From positions 2,108,001 through 2,172,000 of the forward strand of contig JAGKQI010000090.1 of NCBI GenBank assembly GCA_018806915.1: a stretch of DNA of 64,000 nucleotides, in the 5' to 3' direction. The DNA is from Phytophthora colocasiae. Its lineage: Eukaryota > Oomycota > Peronosporomycetes > Peronosporales > Peronosporaceae. The notes beneath the pieces were generated by a model. The model did not search any database, was not told where the DNA came from, and saw only the letters and a list, made by a program, of their open reading frames with translations. A program made the position numbers and the translations under genes. Shown one piece after another: positions 10,158 through 20,924 of this stretch (positions within the stretch are counted from its first letter, which is position 1; every line of letters starts with the position of its first letter).

Positions 10158-12820
10158 CTACAAGGGATACCGTCCAGTCGACGGGCTCCAAACGCGACTT
10201 CGAATCCAGGTAGCTTTCTGTCGCCTCTCCACTTGTAAAGCTTGGATTGTTCGGGCCACTTCTTGCTGGTGTCTACTCCCCCGTTCCCGTGTCTTTTGCT
10301 TCGTTAATCTTCTATCACGACGGTGGTCCTTTAAGGAACCCTTGTCATGATATGTTTCGTTGTCGCAGTATCTTCTCGCCGTGAGTTCACGTGAATTCGG
10401 TAATATTTCTTGCGGCTGTCGTGGAGACGATGAAAAGGGGGAACATCGATCCCGACAATGGTCGTTCATATCCCTTTGTTTTCTGTGACGCCTGTCAATT
10501 CGAAGTGAAGGTGAGTTGATGGTACTGGCGAATTCACCTCTGGCGTTGTCTTCATCACTTTCACTGTCGCTGGGGGAACATGCGACATCTATCCACCGTG
10601 GCTGAGCAACACTATGAACCGGACTGGCCTCGGTCCGACCCAGACCTGGCTTGTTTTCGGTAGCAGTTGAAACAACACCAGGTAAGCCGTCAAACTGATG
10701 CAGTGCTTCCGCTCGTTTAGATGCGAAGTTATCAGAATTGGCATATCGATTTTTCTGGTTCTGCTGACTCGTACAGCTCTCCATCGAGGTCAGCAATCGA
10801 TTCAGTGATCTATCGTACCCAACTTCATCCCAAAGCTGCCGTCCTTCTTCGATCCAACCCTCTACTTCATCGACGGAGGTCAGTCCCATTACCCTCCGCC
10901 TTGCATTCATCGCATCTTCACGCTCAAGCTTCTTCCGCTCGTCGTCTACGTTTTGCTGTGCTAGAATCTTCGCCTCTTTCTCTCGCTCTTGTCTCTCCTT
11001 CTCTTTTGCTTCGGCAGCTTCCTTCGTGTCGATTGCAAGAACGTGTTTGAGTTTGAGCATCGTCAGGTCCAGTTTCTCCAGCACCTGCTGATGTAAAATT
11101 CTCTCGAATGGTTCTTCATTCTCCTCTGGCACAGCTTCCTCACGTTCGGTCACTTCCAGCCTTTCCGCAGTGCGTTTGGAAGGAGTTCCAGGAGTCATTT
11201 CAACGTTAGTTTGTATCCAGTCCACTGCTTGCCATGAAATACCATCGCCTCGATCGCTGTGATTCTGCTTAGAAGCTTTCGTTGATATCTGCGATTCAAT
11301 CGCTTGGATTTTAAGCTCGGTAGCGTTCCGTAAGGCCTTGATCTCCGCTTCCATGTCGGTTAGTTCTACTGTGTCGGAGTCTTCAAGCTGATTAAGAACA
11401 TGTTCAATGTCCGTCGAGCACGCCAAGAGTTTACCCTGCATTGGGATCCTGCGTAGGATCTCCATCTCTCTCTCCTTGGCCGCCTTCTCTTCAGTCTTCT
11501 TCTTCTCATCAGCAGCTTCTTGTTCTTTCTTCTCAGCATCTTTAGCAGCAGCGACAGCATCTGCTTCAGCCTTTAAGTCAGTTTTCCGTTGCTCTGTCAT
11601 TTCTGCAAACGCCAAGTCTAACTGAGAAATGATCGTCCGAGTCGCTGACGGTAGCTCTGCCGTCGCGGCGTTCCGAATCGCTCCTGATTCCTCATCTTCA
11701 ATCGTCGTCTTTTCCCCTTCCTCTCGTTGTTTTTCTCCAAACGGCTTCAGAGCTTCCTGTAACAATTCGCTGATAGCGTTCGACGCATTGCGAACTTTCA
11801 AAGCTGCAATGGCGCATACCTCGGAGCTATTCGGACTCATTTCCTCGTTCGGAGCCTCTTTCCCTGGACTTTTGGTTGACAGAACTGAGCTTAACCTGCG
11901 GCTCGTTCTCAGCTTCCGTATCTCCTCTGCAAACGAATCTTCTTCTTCTTCCGAGTCTTCTGGGGGTGGAGGAGGTGGGAGTGACTCAGACCTGGATGTA
12001 CGTCGAAGTTGAAGTCGAAGTGAAGAGTGGTGGTCGTTGCCTTTGTTTCGTCGGAAGCGAGTACTTTGTCGGATCACCGTCGACATCTCATCGGTTGTTG
12101 GGGATCGTGCTCTTCCTCTGGATTGTCGAAGCTCACGACTCCCAGTGGAGATTAATCGATTGAGGTCTCGAATATCCTTCCCTATCAAAGCGTCGATGGA
12201 GTCCTCGTCTGGAGTTTCAGCCTTGTTATCCCCCAATGTCGAGAGTAGAGAGGATGAAGACGTTGGTGGGGATAGCGACTGTGTAGTCAGAGAAGGAGAA
12301 GACAACACCGGCGATCTGGCTTTGGGTTTTCTCTGTTGAGTTGGAGTTCGTCTTGACTGGGTGGAGGATCCAACGATGGCTCGGCGTTTGGGGATAAATG
12401 ATGGTTTGTTTCGAAGCACTTGGTCGAGGCGAGGCATGGGTGATACAGCTACGTCGTCGTCACTGAGATCATCCATTCTCTCTTTCTTCGCAGCGAGTTT
12501 GACTGGTTTCGTCTTATGCGTTTGCTTTACGGCATGAGCACGAGCAGGAAAGATTCTGTCTTTCTTGTCGCGCTCCTTCTTTTCGACAACTTTGGAGGTG
12601 ATGCCGCTCGCACTGGTGAAGAATTGAGCTCGACAAGGTCTGCTTCGACACGCTCTGCTTTAACTTGCGATGACTCGTGGCGCTCTGCTTTAACTTGCGA
12701 TGACTCGTGGCACTCTGCTGGAAGTCGGAGATGAGCTCATCGAGAGACATTTCCTCCTTGTCTTCGTATCTCCATTGATGCGCATCTTTAGATGTAGTGA
12801 CCTCCTTGTCATCATCAGCC
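10158..12820 (-). pseudogene. Coiled-coil protein, right arm of left locus, interrupted
   Basis: This is a paralogue of the intact gene at 39565-42219. Codons from residue ~12 to the C-terminus lie here; the first codons lie at 19222-19255, beyond a Gypsy-B insertion. Two one-base losses in homopolymers near 12586-12630 break the N-terminal frame, leaving 10158-12476 open (772 codons). A 30-bp tandem duplication (SATSHRKLKQ twice) is shared with the 52992 copy but absent from 39565. The protein is charged, with Ser/Pro-rich N-terminal and long coiled-coil central regions. Function is unknown. Confidence 0.85.
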
Positions 12821-13125
12821 TGTAGTGGATCCATGACCAGCCAGCTCCAGTTTGCTGCAATTGTTGCACCTGCGTATCGACAATGCTGTCTACATATTGA
12901 TGTGCATCACGACAACGATGTTGACAAGTTGATGTGCATCACGACAACGCTGATGACACGAAGGGCGTCCAACCAACCGCCAAGAACGCCTCTGACGCCA
13001 ACTAGAGTAGCAAATACTGTAGTAGAGAGAATCACTTTGCATTATACCAGCAATACAACAAGGCTAAACTACCAGGGAGCTTCGCCGGCTCCCCCATCCG
13101 TGTCTTCATTCCTGCAGACACTACA
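12821..13125 (+). repeat. Gypsy-B copy 1 5' LTR
   Basis: 305 bp with inverted ends TGTAGTG/CACTACA. Read antisense it supplies an ATG in frame with the interrupted coiled-coil gene. Confidence 0.93.
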
Positions 13126-13163
13126 AAGAATTCTTTAGCAGTCACTGCTGAATCAAGACAAGT

Positions 13164-13805
13164 ATGACCATGACGAGAGCTCAGAGCTCGAACTCACCTG
13201 CCGACGACTCGGAGCGTTCTTCTGCTCCAATCTTCACGCCGATACTGCCACCGCGAATTACGAGCACTTCGCACGCTGCTTTAGTGAAGTGGAGGAAGGA
13301 TCGTCGCGAGTATGAGGATACCATCCGTAATCGTGCCAAGGGTGAGACGGACGATCTGATTGTCCCAATAAAAAACACCTTTGATGAAGGACTGCTCAGG
13401 CAGTGGTGTCGTCTTCGGTGGAAGATGTCCATGTCGGACGTCACCGACGAGCTCATCCTCGACGAGGTTGAAAAGATCATTTCGACTGTGAAAAACAATA
13501 GTGTCCCCGACATCGACCAAGAGATGGCGGAACACCTCCGCATGGATTTAAGTGAGAGTGACGTACACGAACGAGTCATTCAGTACTTTAAGCTGTGCCA
13601 CGAGATTATTGACGATCACGGCTGGCGCATTTTCTTCACCGAAGACCACGGTAAAAAGCAACTGTGTTCGATACTGATCAATTCACTCGAACCAAAAGCT
13701 CTTCGGGAGGAAGTTGACCGAACTGCCCGCTTTCAGACGCGCAAAGCGAAAGAGGACGAGGTAGTTTTGCACGACTTAATCTTGGAGAAGGCGCTGGATC
13801 ACTAG
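13164..13805 (+). CDS. Gypsy-B copy 1 gag
   Basis: The 213-codon frame starts 38 bp after the 5' LTR. It has a Ser/acidic N-terminus and a helical, charged body resembling retrotransposon Gag capsid regions (KWRKDRREYEDTIRN, then FFTEDHGKKQLCSILINSL). An in-frame TAG at 13803 ends it. Further Gag-like Lys/Arg-rich sequence follows in shifted frames to a zinc knuckle at about 14033-14071. Both copies share the TAG and the shifts, so these predate the duplication. Capsid assignment is by position and composition. Confidence 0.7.
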   Translation: MTMTRAQSSNSPADDSERSSAPIFTPILPPRITSTSHAALVKWRKDRREYEDTIRNRAKGETDDLIVPIKNTFDEGLLRQWCRLRWKMSMSDVTDELILDEVEKIISTVKNNSVPDIDQEMAEHLRMDLSESDVHERVIQYFKLCHEIIDDHGWRIFFTEDHGKKQLCSILINSLEPKALREEVDRTARFQTRKAKEDEVVLHDLILEKALDH

Positions 13806-13944
13806 AAGGCTTTTCAAAGCCAACGTCGAGCCAAGCGTGACCGTGACCGTGGGGACGTGATGCCGAGCGTCCGGCCCAACGTTCTGGCGGCAAGAAATCG
13901 ACTAAGAAACAGCGAGTGGCCGACGAATCCAGCGGTTCAGGCCA

Positions 13945-14032
13945 TCACCTAAGGGTGTCATTGACCGCCCGAAGAAGCCGCCTACTCCATCACCTAAGGG
14001 TGTCATTGACCGCCCGAAGAAGCCGCCTACTC
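13945..14032 (+). repeat. 44-bp tandem duplication in Gypsy-B gag
   Basis: Two adjacent copies of a unit encoding Pro/Lys-rich sequence (PSPKGVIDRPKKPPT) precede the zinc knuckle. The same duplication is at 56775-56862. Confidence 0.8.
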
Positions 14033-14071
14033 CTTGCCCACATTGCGGTGATCTCCATTGGCTGTCGGAGT
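14033..14071 (+). other. Gypsy-B zinc knuckle, one residue short
   Basis: CPHCGDLHWLSEC reads CX2CX3HX4C, one residue shorter in the middle spacing than the retroviral CX2CX4HX4C. It lies between Gag and the protease and probably binds RNA. Confidence 0.6.
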
Positions 14072-14216
14072 GTACTAGTGCAACCGATAGTGAAAAAGCT
14101 GAAATTCGGAAAAAGCTTCGCGCACAGCGAAGTGACGGCACGAAGCGTGAGGTGGCTCGCCTAAAGCGAGTTCGTGAGTGCATTCCGGATGAGCAAAGAC
14201 TGTTACCCTAAACGAG

Positions 14217-15566
14217 GTGATGCAGTTACCTTACTGTGCAGACACCGGTGCCGACCGGACTGCTGTTAGTAGGAAACACGTTGAAGAGCTCATGCTCCGT
14301 GATCCAGCGGTCAAGCTGACCCGGCTAAACACACCCATGTTGATAGTCGGTGTTGCTGAGCATGAGATCGTTTGCAGTGCATCAGTGCAAGTTCGTGTTT
14401 TGCTCAATACGGCGGCAGGCGCAGTTGCAATCCATGATCCGGTCGAGTGTCTGGTAATCGACGACGACGAACCTGAGTTTATTTTGGGTCAAGACCTACT
14501 AAAGACGTTGGGTATCGATGTCGATCGACAACTAGAGCAACTTGTAGAGCGCGACACCGACGACGGCGACGACATAGCAGACTCCGACGTCGGAGTGCCT
14601 GTCTCTGATACACCTCCAACCGATGATGACCTTCGTGGAGCAGTGGAACGACTTATTCAAGAGGCACTCAGCATGGCTTCCCGTGCAATTTGGAGGAGCA
14701 GCTTCGTGCCATTACCACAAAGCATGACATTTGGCGCATCGAGCTCGGTAACGATCCTCCTGCCCGTGTTAAACCGCTAGAAATCCGTCTCAAAGAGGGA
14801 TCGAAAGCAGTCAGCAAGCCTCGGCGCTACCCGCCTGCTGTGCGTCTGTATTTGCGAGAGTTCAATCGCAAGTTAGTCGATCTGGGATGGGTATACGAGA
14901 ACCCACAGAGTCGCTGGGCCAGCCCAGTTTTACCAGTGCGCAAGCCAGGCACAACCGACGACCAGTATCGTCAAACCTGCGACTACCGTCTGGTCAATGA
15001 CCTCATCGAGGCGATGATCAGTACTATGCCTCACATGAGCGCTCTGCTAGAGTATACAAAAGGTAAAAAGCACTATGGACTGTTCGATCTCCTCAAAGGA
15101 TTTTGGCAGCTCCTCTAGCAAAACTTAGCCAAGAGTTGATGTCATACATCACAGACTCAAAAATATATACTCCTCGCCGAGTACCCCAAGGGTGCTGTGA
15201 TGCTGCTGTTCATTTTCAGCAGACAATGGAGGAGTGCTTTGAGCCGCTTTTGTACAAGTGTCTTATTATCTGGATCGATGATCTATTACTCTTTGCTGAT
15301 GATATCGACAACTACTTGTTGAAGTTGGAGCAATTCTTCGACCTAGTGGCATCTTTTGGCCTGAAACTCAGTGCCAAGAAGAGCAGCTTGTACCAGAAGT
15401 CTGTTAAGTGGTGCGGTCGCATCATCGACAGCGATGGCATCTCCCACGACCCGGAAAGGATCAATACGTTGCGGGCAATGCCGTACCCGACCACTGCTGG
15501 ACAACTGCAACAGTTCGTTTGCGCCGCCAACTGGATGCGGGAGTCGATTGTTGACTATGCTCGAGC
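14217..15566 (+). pseudogene. Gypsy-B copy 1 protease and reverse transcriptase
   Basis: The aspartic protease core is CADTGADRTAV (about 14235). RT follows with RQTCDYRLVNDL (about 14970), FDLLKGFWQL (about 15080), VPQGCCDAAVHF (about 15180) and the polymerase box WIDDLLLFADD (15271-15303). Relative to copy 2, single bases are missing near 14192, 14670 and 15112 plus 3 bp near 14814, so the frame is broken at least three times. A hAT remnant interrupts the polyprotein after 15566. Confidence 0.88.
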
Positions 15567-16447
15567 TAGTGTTCGCACTAACGCTAACTGTAGAGTTGGC
15601 GACCCTGTATATAAACAGTTAGTTAGTGTGTAGTAAATTTTACTAACATGTTGGTGGAGTTAGACGCTCACCCGTCGCTTCCTGATCCTGAGCCCACAGT
15701 TCTGTTGAATGTTTAATGTTGAAGCTTTCTGTCGCGACTAGATTCGTGCTACCGGTATCAAAGACCGAGCCCTTTCCAGCTGCTTCAGATATCGTTGGCG
15801 GTCAGATGACAATGATCGGTTGGCTATCGAAGCGCCAACCGCCCTCGTTCGTCTCCCAGTTTACTTTATAAACAACGAGGTCACCTTCGTAAAGACCGCG
15901 ACCAGGTGATTTGAGATGCTCTCTCCGTCGACACCCTCCAAGAAGGCCGTGACAGTGAAAGCACTGCTTCTCAGTGCAAGATAGAACTTGCTCAGTTTAT
16001 CAAAATGTGTTCTACAACCCAAATGGAGCTCTACAAGGATATGGACGCACTGGAATACTGGCTAGATCATGGTGTGACTGAATTCCTGCTCTTGGCTCCA
16101 ATTGCAACGAGACTCTTTACGGTTCCTATCTCTTCTGCTGCTGCAGAACGTGTTTGGAGTGCCTTTGCTTTCGTGTGGTCTAAACGCCGCAATCGTTTGA
16201 CAGCAGACAAAGTGGAGAAGTTAGTGTTTCTCTATACAAACTTCGCTCTGCTCGATACGTGATTGAAGACTGGAAGACGAAGCTACTGAAAGCAGCGACG
16301 CATCGGCTGCGCAGGACAATACTACTATACTAGTAGCACTGTAGTTATATAGGAAGTCCACAACAAACAGGGTAACACGTTTGCTAACAGCACTAACAGT
16401 AAGTTAGTGTGTAGTAATTCTAGCAAACATGTTGGCGGAGTACACTA
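15567..16447 (+). mobile_element. hAT remnant (881 bp) inside Gypsy-B copy 1
   Basis: The ends read TAGTGTTCGC and GAGTACACTA. They are flanked by a perfect 8-bp duplication GCTCGAGC (15559-15566, 16448-16455), the hAT hallmark. Near both ends lies a subterminal repeat (GTTAGTGTGTAGTAA, then ACATGTTGG-GGAG). Removing the element and one repeat brings the flanking RT and RNase H frames into register. So the insertion entered a once-open polyprotein. The same insertion is at 58403-59284. Confidence 0.92.
16005..16262 (+). pseudogene. hAT transposase C-terminal dimerisation domain
   Basis: The 85-codon frame contains ISSAAAERVWSAFAFVWSKR and NRLTADKVEKLVFLYTN, the conserved C-terminal dimerisation segment of hAT transposases. 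The catalytic RNase-H-like domain and BED finger are absent. The element is therefore an internal-deletion derivative that could at most be moved in trans. The fragment is identical in the second copy. Confidence 0.85.
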
Positions 16448-16455
16448 GCTCGAGC

Positions 16456-18604
16456 GGTAGAGCCCCTACAACAGCACCTCGACAATGCACTCCGCAATGG
16501 AAAGCGGACCAAACGTGTGGCCGCAGGCATTTCTATCGAACTATCTCAGGAAGAAAAGGCCACGTATGATCGAGTGAAAGATCTACTGGCGACGTCCGCC
16601 ACATTGGTGCTACCTGATGATACAGCGACGACCTGCATTTTCACTGACGCTTCCGATATGGGCTATGCGGTCATACTGACGCAGGTAAAGGACTTTGATC
16701 CAACGGTCTCTGTCACAGCCCAAAACCATCAACTACTCACGTGTTTGAGTGGATCCTTTCACGGTTCTCAGCAGAATTGACCGTGATCGAGAAGGAAGCA
16801 TACCCCATTGTGGTTGCCTGCGAGAAGTTAGACTATCTGTTGCTGCGACCACGGCCGTTCCACCTATTTTGCGACCACAGGAATTTGATCCATGTATTCG
16901 CGCCGCATACAAACATCAAGAAACATATTCGCGGGAAGTTACTCCGATGGGCGCTCAAACTCATGTCCTATCGCTACGTCATTGAGCATGTGGACGGAGC
17001 CTCCAACGTGTGGGCTGATATGCTTTCAAGGTGGGCAGGACAGCCGACGACGACGGTGCACTTGAAGCGTTTCACCCGTGCTCAGGGCAAGAAGAAGCAA
17101 TTGAAAGCGAGAACGAAGAAGCCATCGGCGCTGCGACCTTTAGACGCGGAGGGCTTCACGTGGCCAACTTTAGCTGAGTTCAGGACTTCGCAGCAGCAAC
17201 ACCAAGCACCTGCCGGTGCGATGCCTGACGAGCACAAGGTGCTGCGAGTGGACCAGCGCATCTGGGTCCTCATGCTTGCACAGACCTCACACAGCGACTC
17301 TGTGTGATCGCTCATTGCGGGCACAAGGCCATCGTGGTGAGCAGGCAATGGTCAACCACCTACGGAAACTGTTTCATATCCCAGACCTACGAAACGTCGT
17401 GCACACATTCGTGTCGACGTGCATGCTGTGTCCGCATGTCAAAGGTGGGAAGATGATCAAAAGACCGTGGAGCGAGACAATCGATTGCAATGAACGAAAT
17501 GGAGTCCTACATTGGGATTTCTTATCACTCGGCGATTCTTTTGGCGACAGTAAGTACCTACTGGTGCTAAAAGATCACGCGACGCACTTTTGTGAGTTGG
17601 TTGTGGGTGATGCAGCGGATAGTGCTGTAGCTACTGCTGCCATCCTTGACTGGCATAGCCGATTTGGAGCACCACCAATGTGGGTTAGTGACAATGGCAG
17701 CCACTTCAAAAACGAAGTGGTAGCGGAACTTTCGAGGAGGCTCAAAAGCCAACAGCACTTCACTTTAGCCTACAGTCCATGGATAAATGGATCTGTAGAG
17801 CGAGTCAACCGCGACATCCTACAAGTACTACGAGCCATGCTCCTAGAGTACAAAGTATCAACCAAAGACTGGACCTACCCATTGGTTCAAGCCAGCTTGA
17901 ACCACACAGCTCTTCCTTCGCTTGGCAATCGAGCACCAGTTGAACTATTCACTGGACTACCTTGTCCCTCGCCACTTGCAGAGTTCTATCACCCAGACAG
18001 CAAAAAGCTGGTCACTCTGCCCGACAATTCGGAAGCGATAGACAAACACCTAGCGGAACTACGAGCTAGCCTGTGCGCAATGCACCAGCCCATCGCCGAC
18101 CACCGCCTCAAACAGCGACTCCTCAATAAAAGAAAGGAAAGAGGTGAGAACGCGGTCAACTTCGACGTTGGGGACTATGTACTACGCTCACGTGTAGATG
18201 AGAAAAAGGGCAACAAGCTCCTGGTCACGTGGCAAGGACCATACAAAGTGGTCCGAGCTGACTCTCACTCATTCAGAATCAGTCATTTAGTAACTGGAGA
18301 TGAGTCTGATGTACATGCCTCACGTTTGAAGTTCTATGCTGACAATCAGCTTAACGTAACAGAGGAAATTCTAGAGCACATCGCTTCTCAGGGCATCGTC
18401 CTGGCCGTAAATGGGTTTAAAAACCATCGGTGGAACGCCTCCATCAAGGACTACGAAGTTCTAGTAAGCTGGAAAGGCTTGGAGTCCGTGGAAGACTCGT
18501 GGGAACCTCTCAAATCTTTGGCTACAGAAGTCAAGGTTCTCCTAGACAAATACATCCAACATCAGGATGCAAAGTTGCGCAAGTACTGGAAAGACTACCA
18601 GTAA
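16456..18604 (+). pseudogene. Gypsy-B copy 1 RNase H, integrase and chromodomain
   Basis: RNase H begins near 16517 (IFTDASDMGY about 16638; CDHRNLIHVF about 16870). Integrase has the zinc-binding HRGEQAMVNHLRKLF with CMLCPHVK (about 17332-17444), then catalytic LHWDFLSLGD (about 17508), VSDNGSHFKN (about 17684) and NGSVERVN (about 17787). The chromodomain is at about 18424-18530 (YEVLVSWKGL, EDSWEPL). It can target integration to modified histones. Single-base losses near 16779, 17266 and 17320 split it; the integrase-chromodomain frame 17216-18604 stays open. Confidence 0.9.
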
Positions 18605-18916
18605 AAATTTCAATCAAAAGATTGCGTACTTTTGCCAAAATCCACAATTTTCTTCTCTTTGCTATTTGGGCACTCTACCATGTAGAGATATGTTGTGCAA
18701 ACATCTTGCACCAACTCCCGTATTGTACAAATCAATATTGAAGCCAAAACAATTAATCATATTCAACTTCAATAGGTTGCACCTGTAACACTTGTTACAT
18801 AGACGGTCTATAGGTACATCTGACTACGACTGTCGAATAATGATTACAAAAACTGAACATTTCAGTAATCGTTATCAGCACACATTGCATTATCTGGACC
18901 AAGCTTGGAGGGGCAG

Positions 18917-19221
18917 TGTAGTGGATCCATGACCAGCCAGCTCCAGTTTGCTGCAATTGTTGCACCTGCGTATCGACAATGCTGTCTACATATTGATGTG
19001 CATCACGACAACGATGTTGACAAGTTGATGTGCATCACGACAACGCTGATGACACGAAGGGCGTCCAACCAACCGCCAAGAACGCCTCTGACGCCAACTA
19101 GAGTAGCAAATACTGTAGTAGAGAGAATCACTTTGCATTATACAAGCAATACAACAAGGCTAAACTACCAGGGAGCTTCGCCGGCTCCCCCATCCGTGTC
19201 TTCATTCCTGCAGACACTACA
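18917..19221 (+). repeat. Gypsy-B copy 1 3' LTR
   Basis: 305 bp, one visible substitution from the 5' LTR. It is preceded by a purine tract and followed by CAGCC. Confidence 0.93.
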
Positions 19222-19255
19222 CAGCCTGCGAGCCGAAGAACAGCTCAAGGAACAT
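19222..19255 (-). pseudogene. Displaced first codons of the coiled-coil gene, left locus
   Basis: The minus strand reads MFLELFFGSQA, matching the start of the intact gene at 39565. The Gypsy-B element separates it from the remainder at 12820. The original ATG and upstream region stay on this side of the insertion. Confidence 0.85.
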
Positions 19256-19641
19256 GACCGTTGAGGTCTACAACTGAAGTTACAAGGTGCCAACACAAAG
19301 TGTTCGAGATCCGTTTCGATTTCCAACTATTCGAGGCATTTGGCGGTTTGAAGTTGCTTCACTAAACCCCAAATCGAAGTCATGATGCTTCAACGCAAAC
19401 TACTATTGCTACTTCGAAGTACTATCGGAGTCGTTCACATGTCGCTTGAAGGGGGCGCGAAATAGTCGACGGCCTCGTGGTTCAGAACTTCAGACGCCGT
19501 ATCTGCCTCCAGTTGTTGTTGTCATGAGGTGGCGACCAGATGCGAGTCCTGCTTCCTCGGTAGAGAAGTGAAGTGCTTGTGAGAAGTGGCCTGCCCTGCG
19601 CGACATAGTTCCCTAGCACTGCAGTGCCTCCAGGTTGAAAG

Positions 19642-19656
19642 TCCATTTTCCAATTT
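19642..19656 (+). promoter_or_regulatory. Oomycete core promoter (Inr + FPR) of Gly-rich gene
   Basis: TCCATTTTCCAATTT fits the core of the oomycete initiator/flanking-region consensus (CATTYYNCAWTTT) completely. It lies about 85 bp upstream of the ATG at 19733. The same element stands before the other two copies (62481-62495; 39188-39202 on the minus strand). Confidence 0.65.
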
Positions 19657-19732
19657 CGGATCTACCGGTCACTCGGTTACCAGCTACACAAGCTCCAACA
19701 ACCAAGCCTCGACTCCAAGTCCAACTATCAAG

Positions 19733-20763
19733 ATGGTGTTCAGCAAGACGATCGTCGCTCTGTGTGTGGCCGCCGTGGCCTTCTCGAACGGGATGGTGGA
19801 CGCCTCTGTGGAAGTGGTCGAGACGTACGGCAAGTCCACAGACAGCTACAACACCAACGGAGGCAGGACTGTGAGTGTTGGCACGGGTGTTCACGGTGGG
19901 CTCGGCGCGGGGCTCAACGCGCTCCTGAATCTCGGCGCAAATATTGGTGCAGACGTCGCAGCAGGTCTTGGCGCGGGGGTGAAGGCGGGTGCTAATCTCG
20001 GTGGAGGTGTGAAAGCTGGTGCTGGAGTCGGCGGGTACGGAGGCCTTGGAGCTGGTGTGGGTGTGGATGCCAACGTTGGAGGTGGCGTAGGCGTCGGTGC
20101 TGGTGGCAAGGTCGGTGCAGGTGCAGGTGTAAACGTCGGAGGATACGGCACTAGAGCGGGTGTCGGTCTGAATGCAGGTGCTGGTCTCAAGGCGGGTGCT
20201 GGTCTGAATGCTGGTGCCAGTCTCAACGCAGGTGCAGGAGTGAACCTGGTGTGAAGGCTGGTGGTGGAGTGAATGCTGGTACTGGTGTTGGTGCTAATCT
20301 TGGGGTCGGAGCTGGTGTCGGTGTGAACGGCGGTGCAAATCTGGGGGTTGGCGTGAAGGCTGATGCTGGATTGGATGCAGGAGCGAACCTTGGTGCTGGT
20401 GTGAAGGCTGGAGCTGGCGTCGGTTTGAATGCTGGGGCCAACCTTGGTGCCAGTGCAAGTCTTGAAGCCGGAGTCAAGACCGGCGCTGGAGTCGCTGCTG
20501 ACGCTAACCTTGGAGTCGGAGTGAAGGCTGGTGCTGGCGTCAATGGTAATGCCGACGTTGGTGCTGGTATCAAGGCGGGGGCTAATGTCGGTGTCGGCGC
20601 AGGTGTCAAGGCGGGTGCCGAAGTTGGTCTGGGGGTGAACGGAGGTGTGAAGGGTACTTCTGGGACAGCAGCTGTCTACTCTGGGAAGACTCCAGCTACG
20701 ACGAAGACGCAGCAAACGTCAGGCCAATACCCGTCGAAGCCGTACCGTCATCTGCGCTACTAG
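19733..20763 (+). pseudogene. Gly/Ala-rich repetitive secreted protein, copy 1, frameshifted
   Basis: The protein starts with a signal peptide (MVFSKTIVALCVAAVAFSNG, cleavage likely near residue 24). A short Ser/Thr/Tyr-rich stretch follows, then a long array of GAGVKAGANLG-type repeats. The first frame ends at a TGA at 20252 after 173 codons; the repeats continue in another frame (20251-20763) to a basic tail (SKPYRHLRY). The start was chosen at the signal peptide with a core promoter 85 bp upstream. The left-arm copy (39111) lacks 101 bp here and is in frame. A structural or cell-surface role is plausible; no known family is recognised. Confidence 0.75.
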
Positions 20764-20924
20764 TCTTGTCTGATGATTCTACCGCACTGCTAGTTTAGTG
20801 AGCAGCTTGTTGAAAATGTACCTCTGTCTTAGCGTCACTTGGGGATTTCGGAGAAGGAAGTGTGTAACATGTTAAGGGTAAACAACTACGATTTAGATGA
20901 CGCGGTATGTACAATTAGCGGAGA

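Larger units (their letters stand above)
12821..19221 (+). mobile_element. Gypsy-B chromodomain LTR retrotransposon, copy 1 (6.4 kb)
   Basis: LTRs of 305 bp (12821-13125, 18917-19221) begin TGTAGTGG and end CACTACA. The target repeat is CAGCC (12816-12820, 19222-19226). The intact paralogue at 39565 shows the empty site. A purine tract (TTGGAGGGGCAG) precedes the 3' LTR. Coding order is gag, protease, RT, RNase H, integrase, chromodomain: a Ty3/Gypsy chromovirus. LTRs differ at one site (C/A in TATACCAGC). It lies antisense in the coiled-coil gene. The same insertion is present at 55651-62060, so it predates duplication of the locus. Confidence 0.95.

Noticed and set aside
10721..12339. Several plus-strand frames in the coiled-coil gene (also 40047-41662, 53549-55167)
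   Set aside because: They are antisense shadows of the Ser/Glu/Lys-rich coding strand and recur only because the gene does.
13945..14032. CRISPR-like repeats
   Set aside because: Only two adjacent units without spacers; coding repeats of a retrotransposon. No CRISPR array exists in the window.
20240..20265. Intron explaining the frame change in the Gly-rich gene
   Set aside because: Possible GT/AG pairs would give an intron of about 20 bp, too short; the left-arm copy explains it as a repeat-number difference.
19891..20715. Long open frame antisense to the Gly-rich gene (Pro/Thr/Ala-rich)
   Set aside because: It mirrors the repeat array of the gene; the sense strand has the signal peptide and core promoter. 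The same holds at 38509-39231 and 62730-63554.
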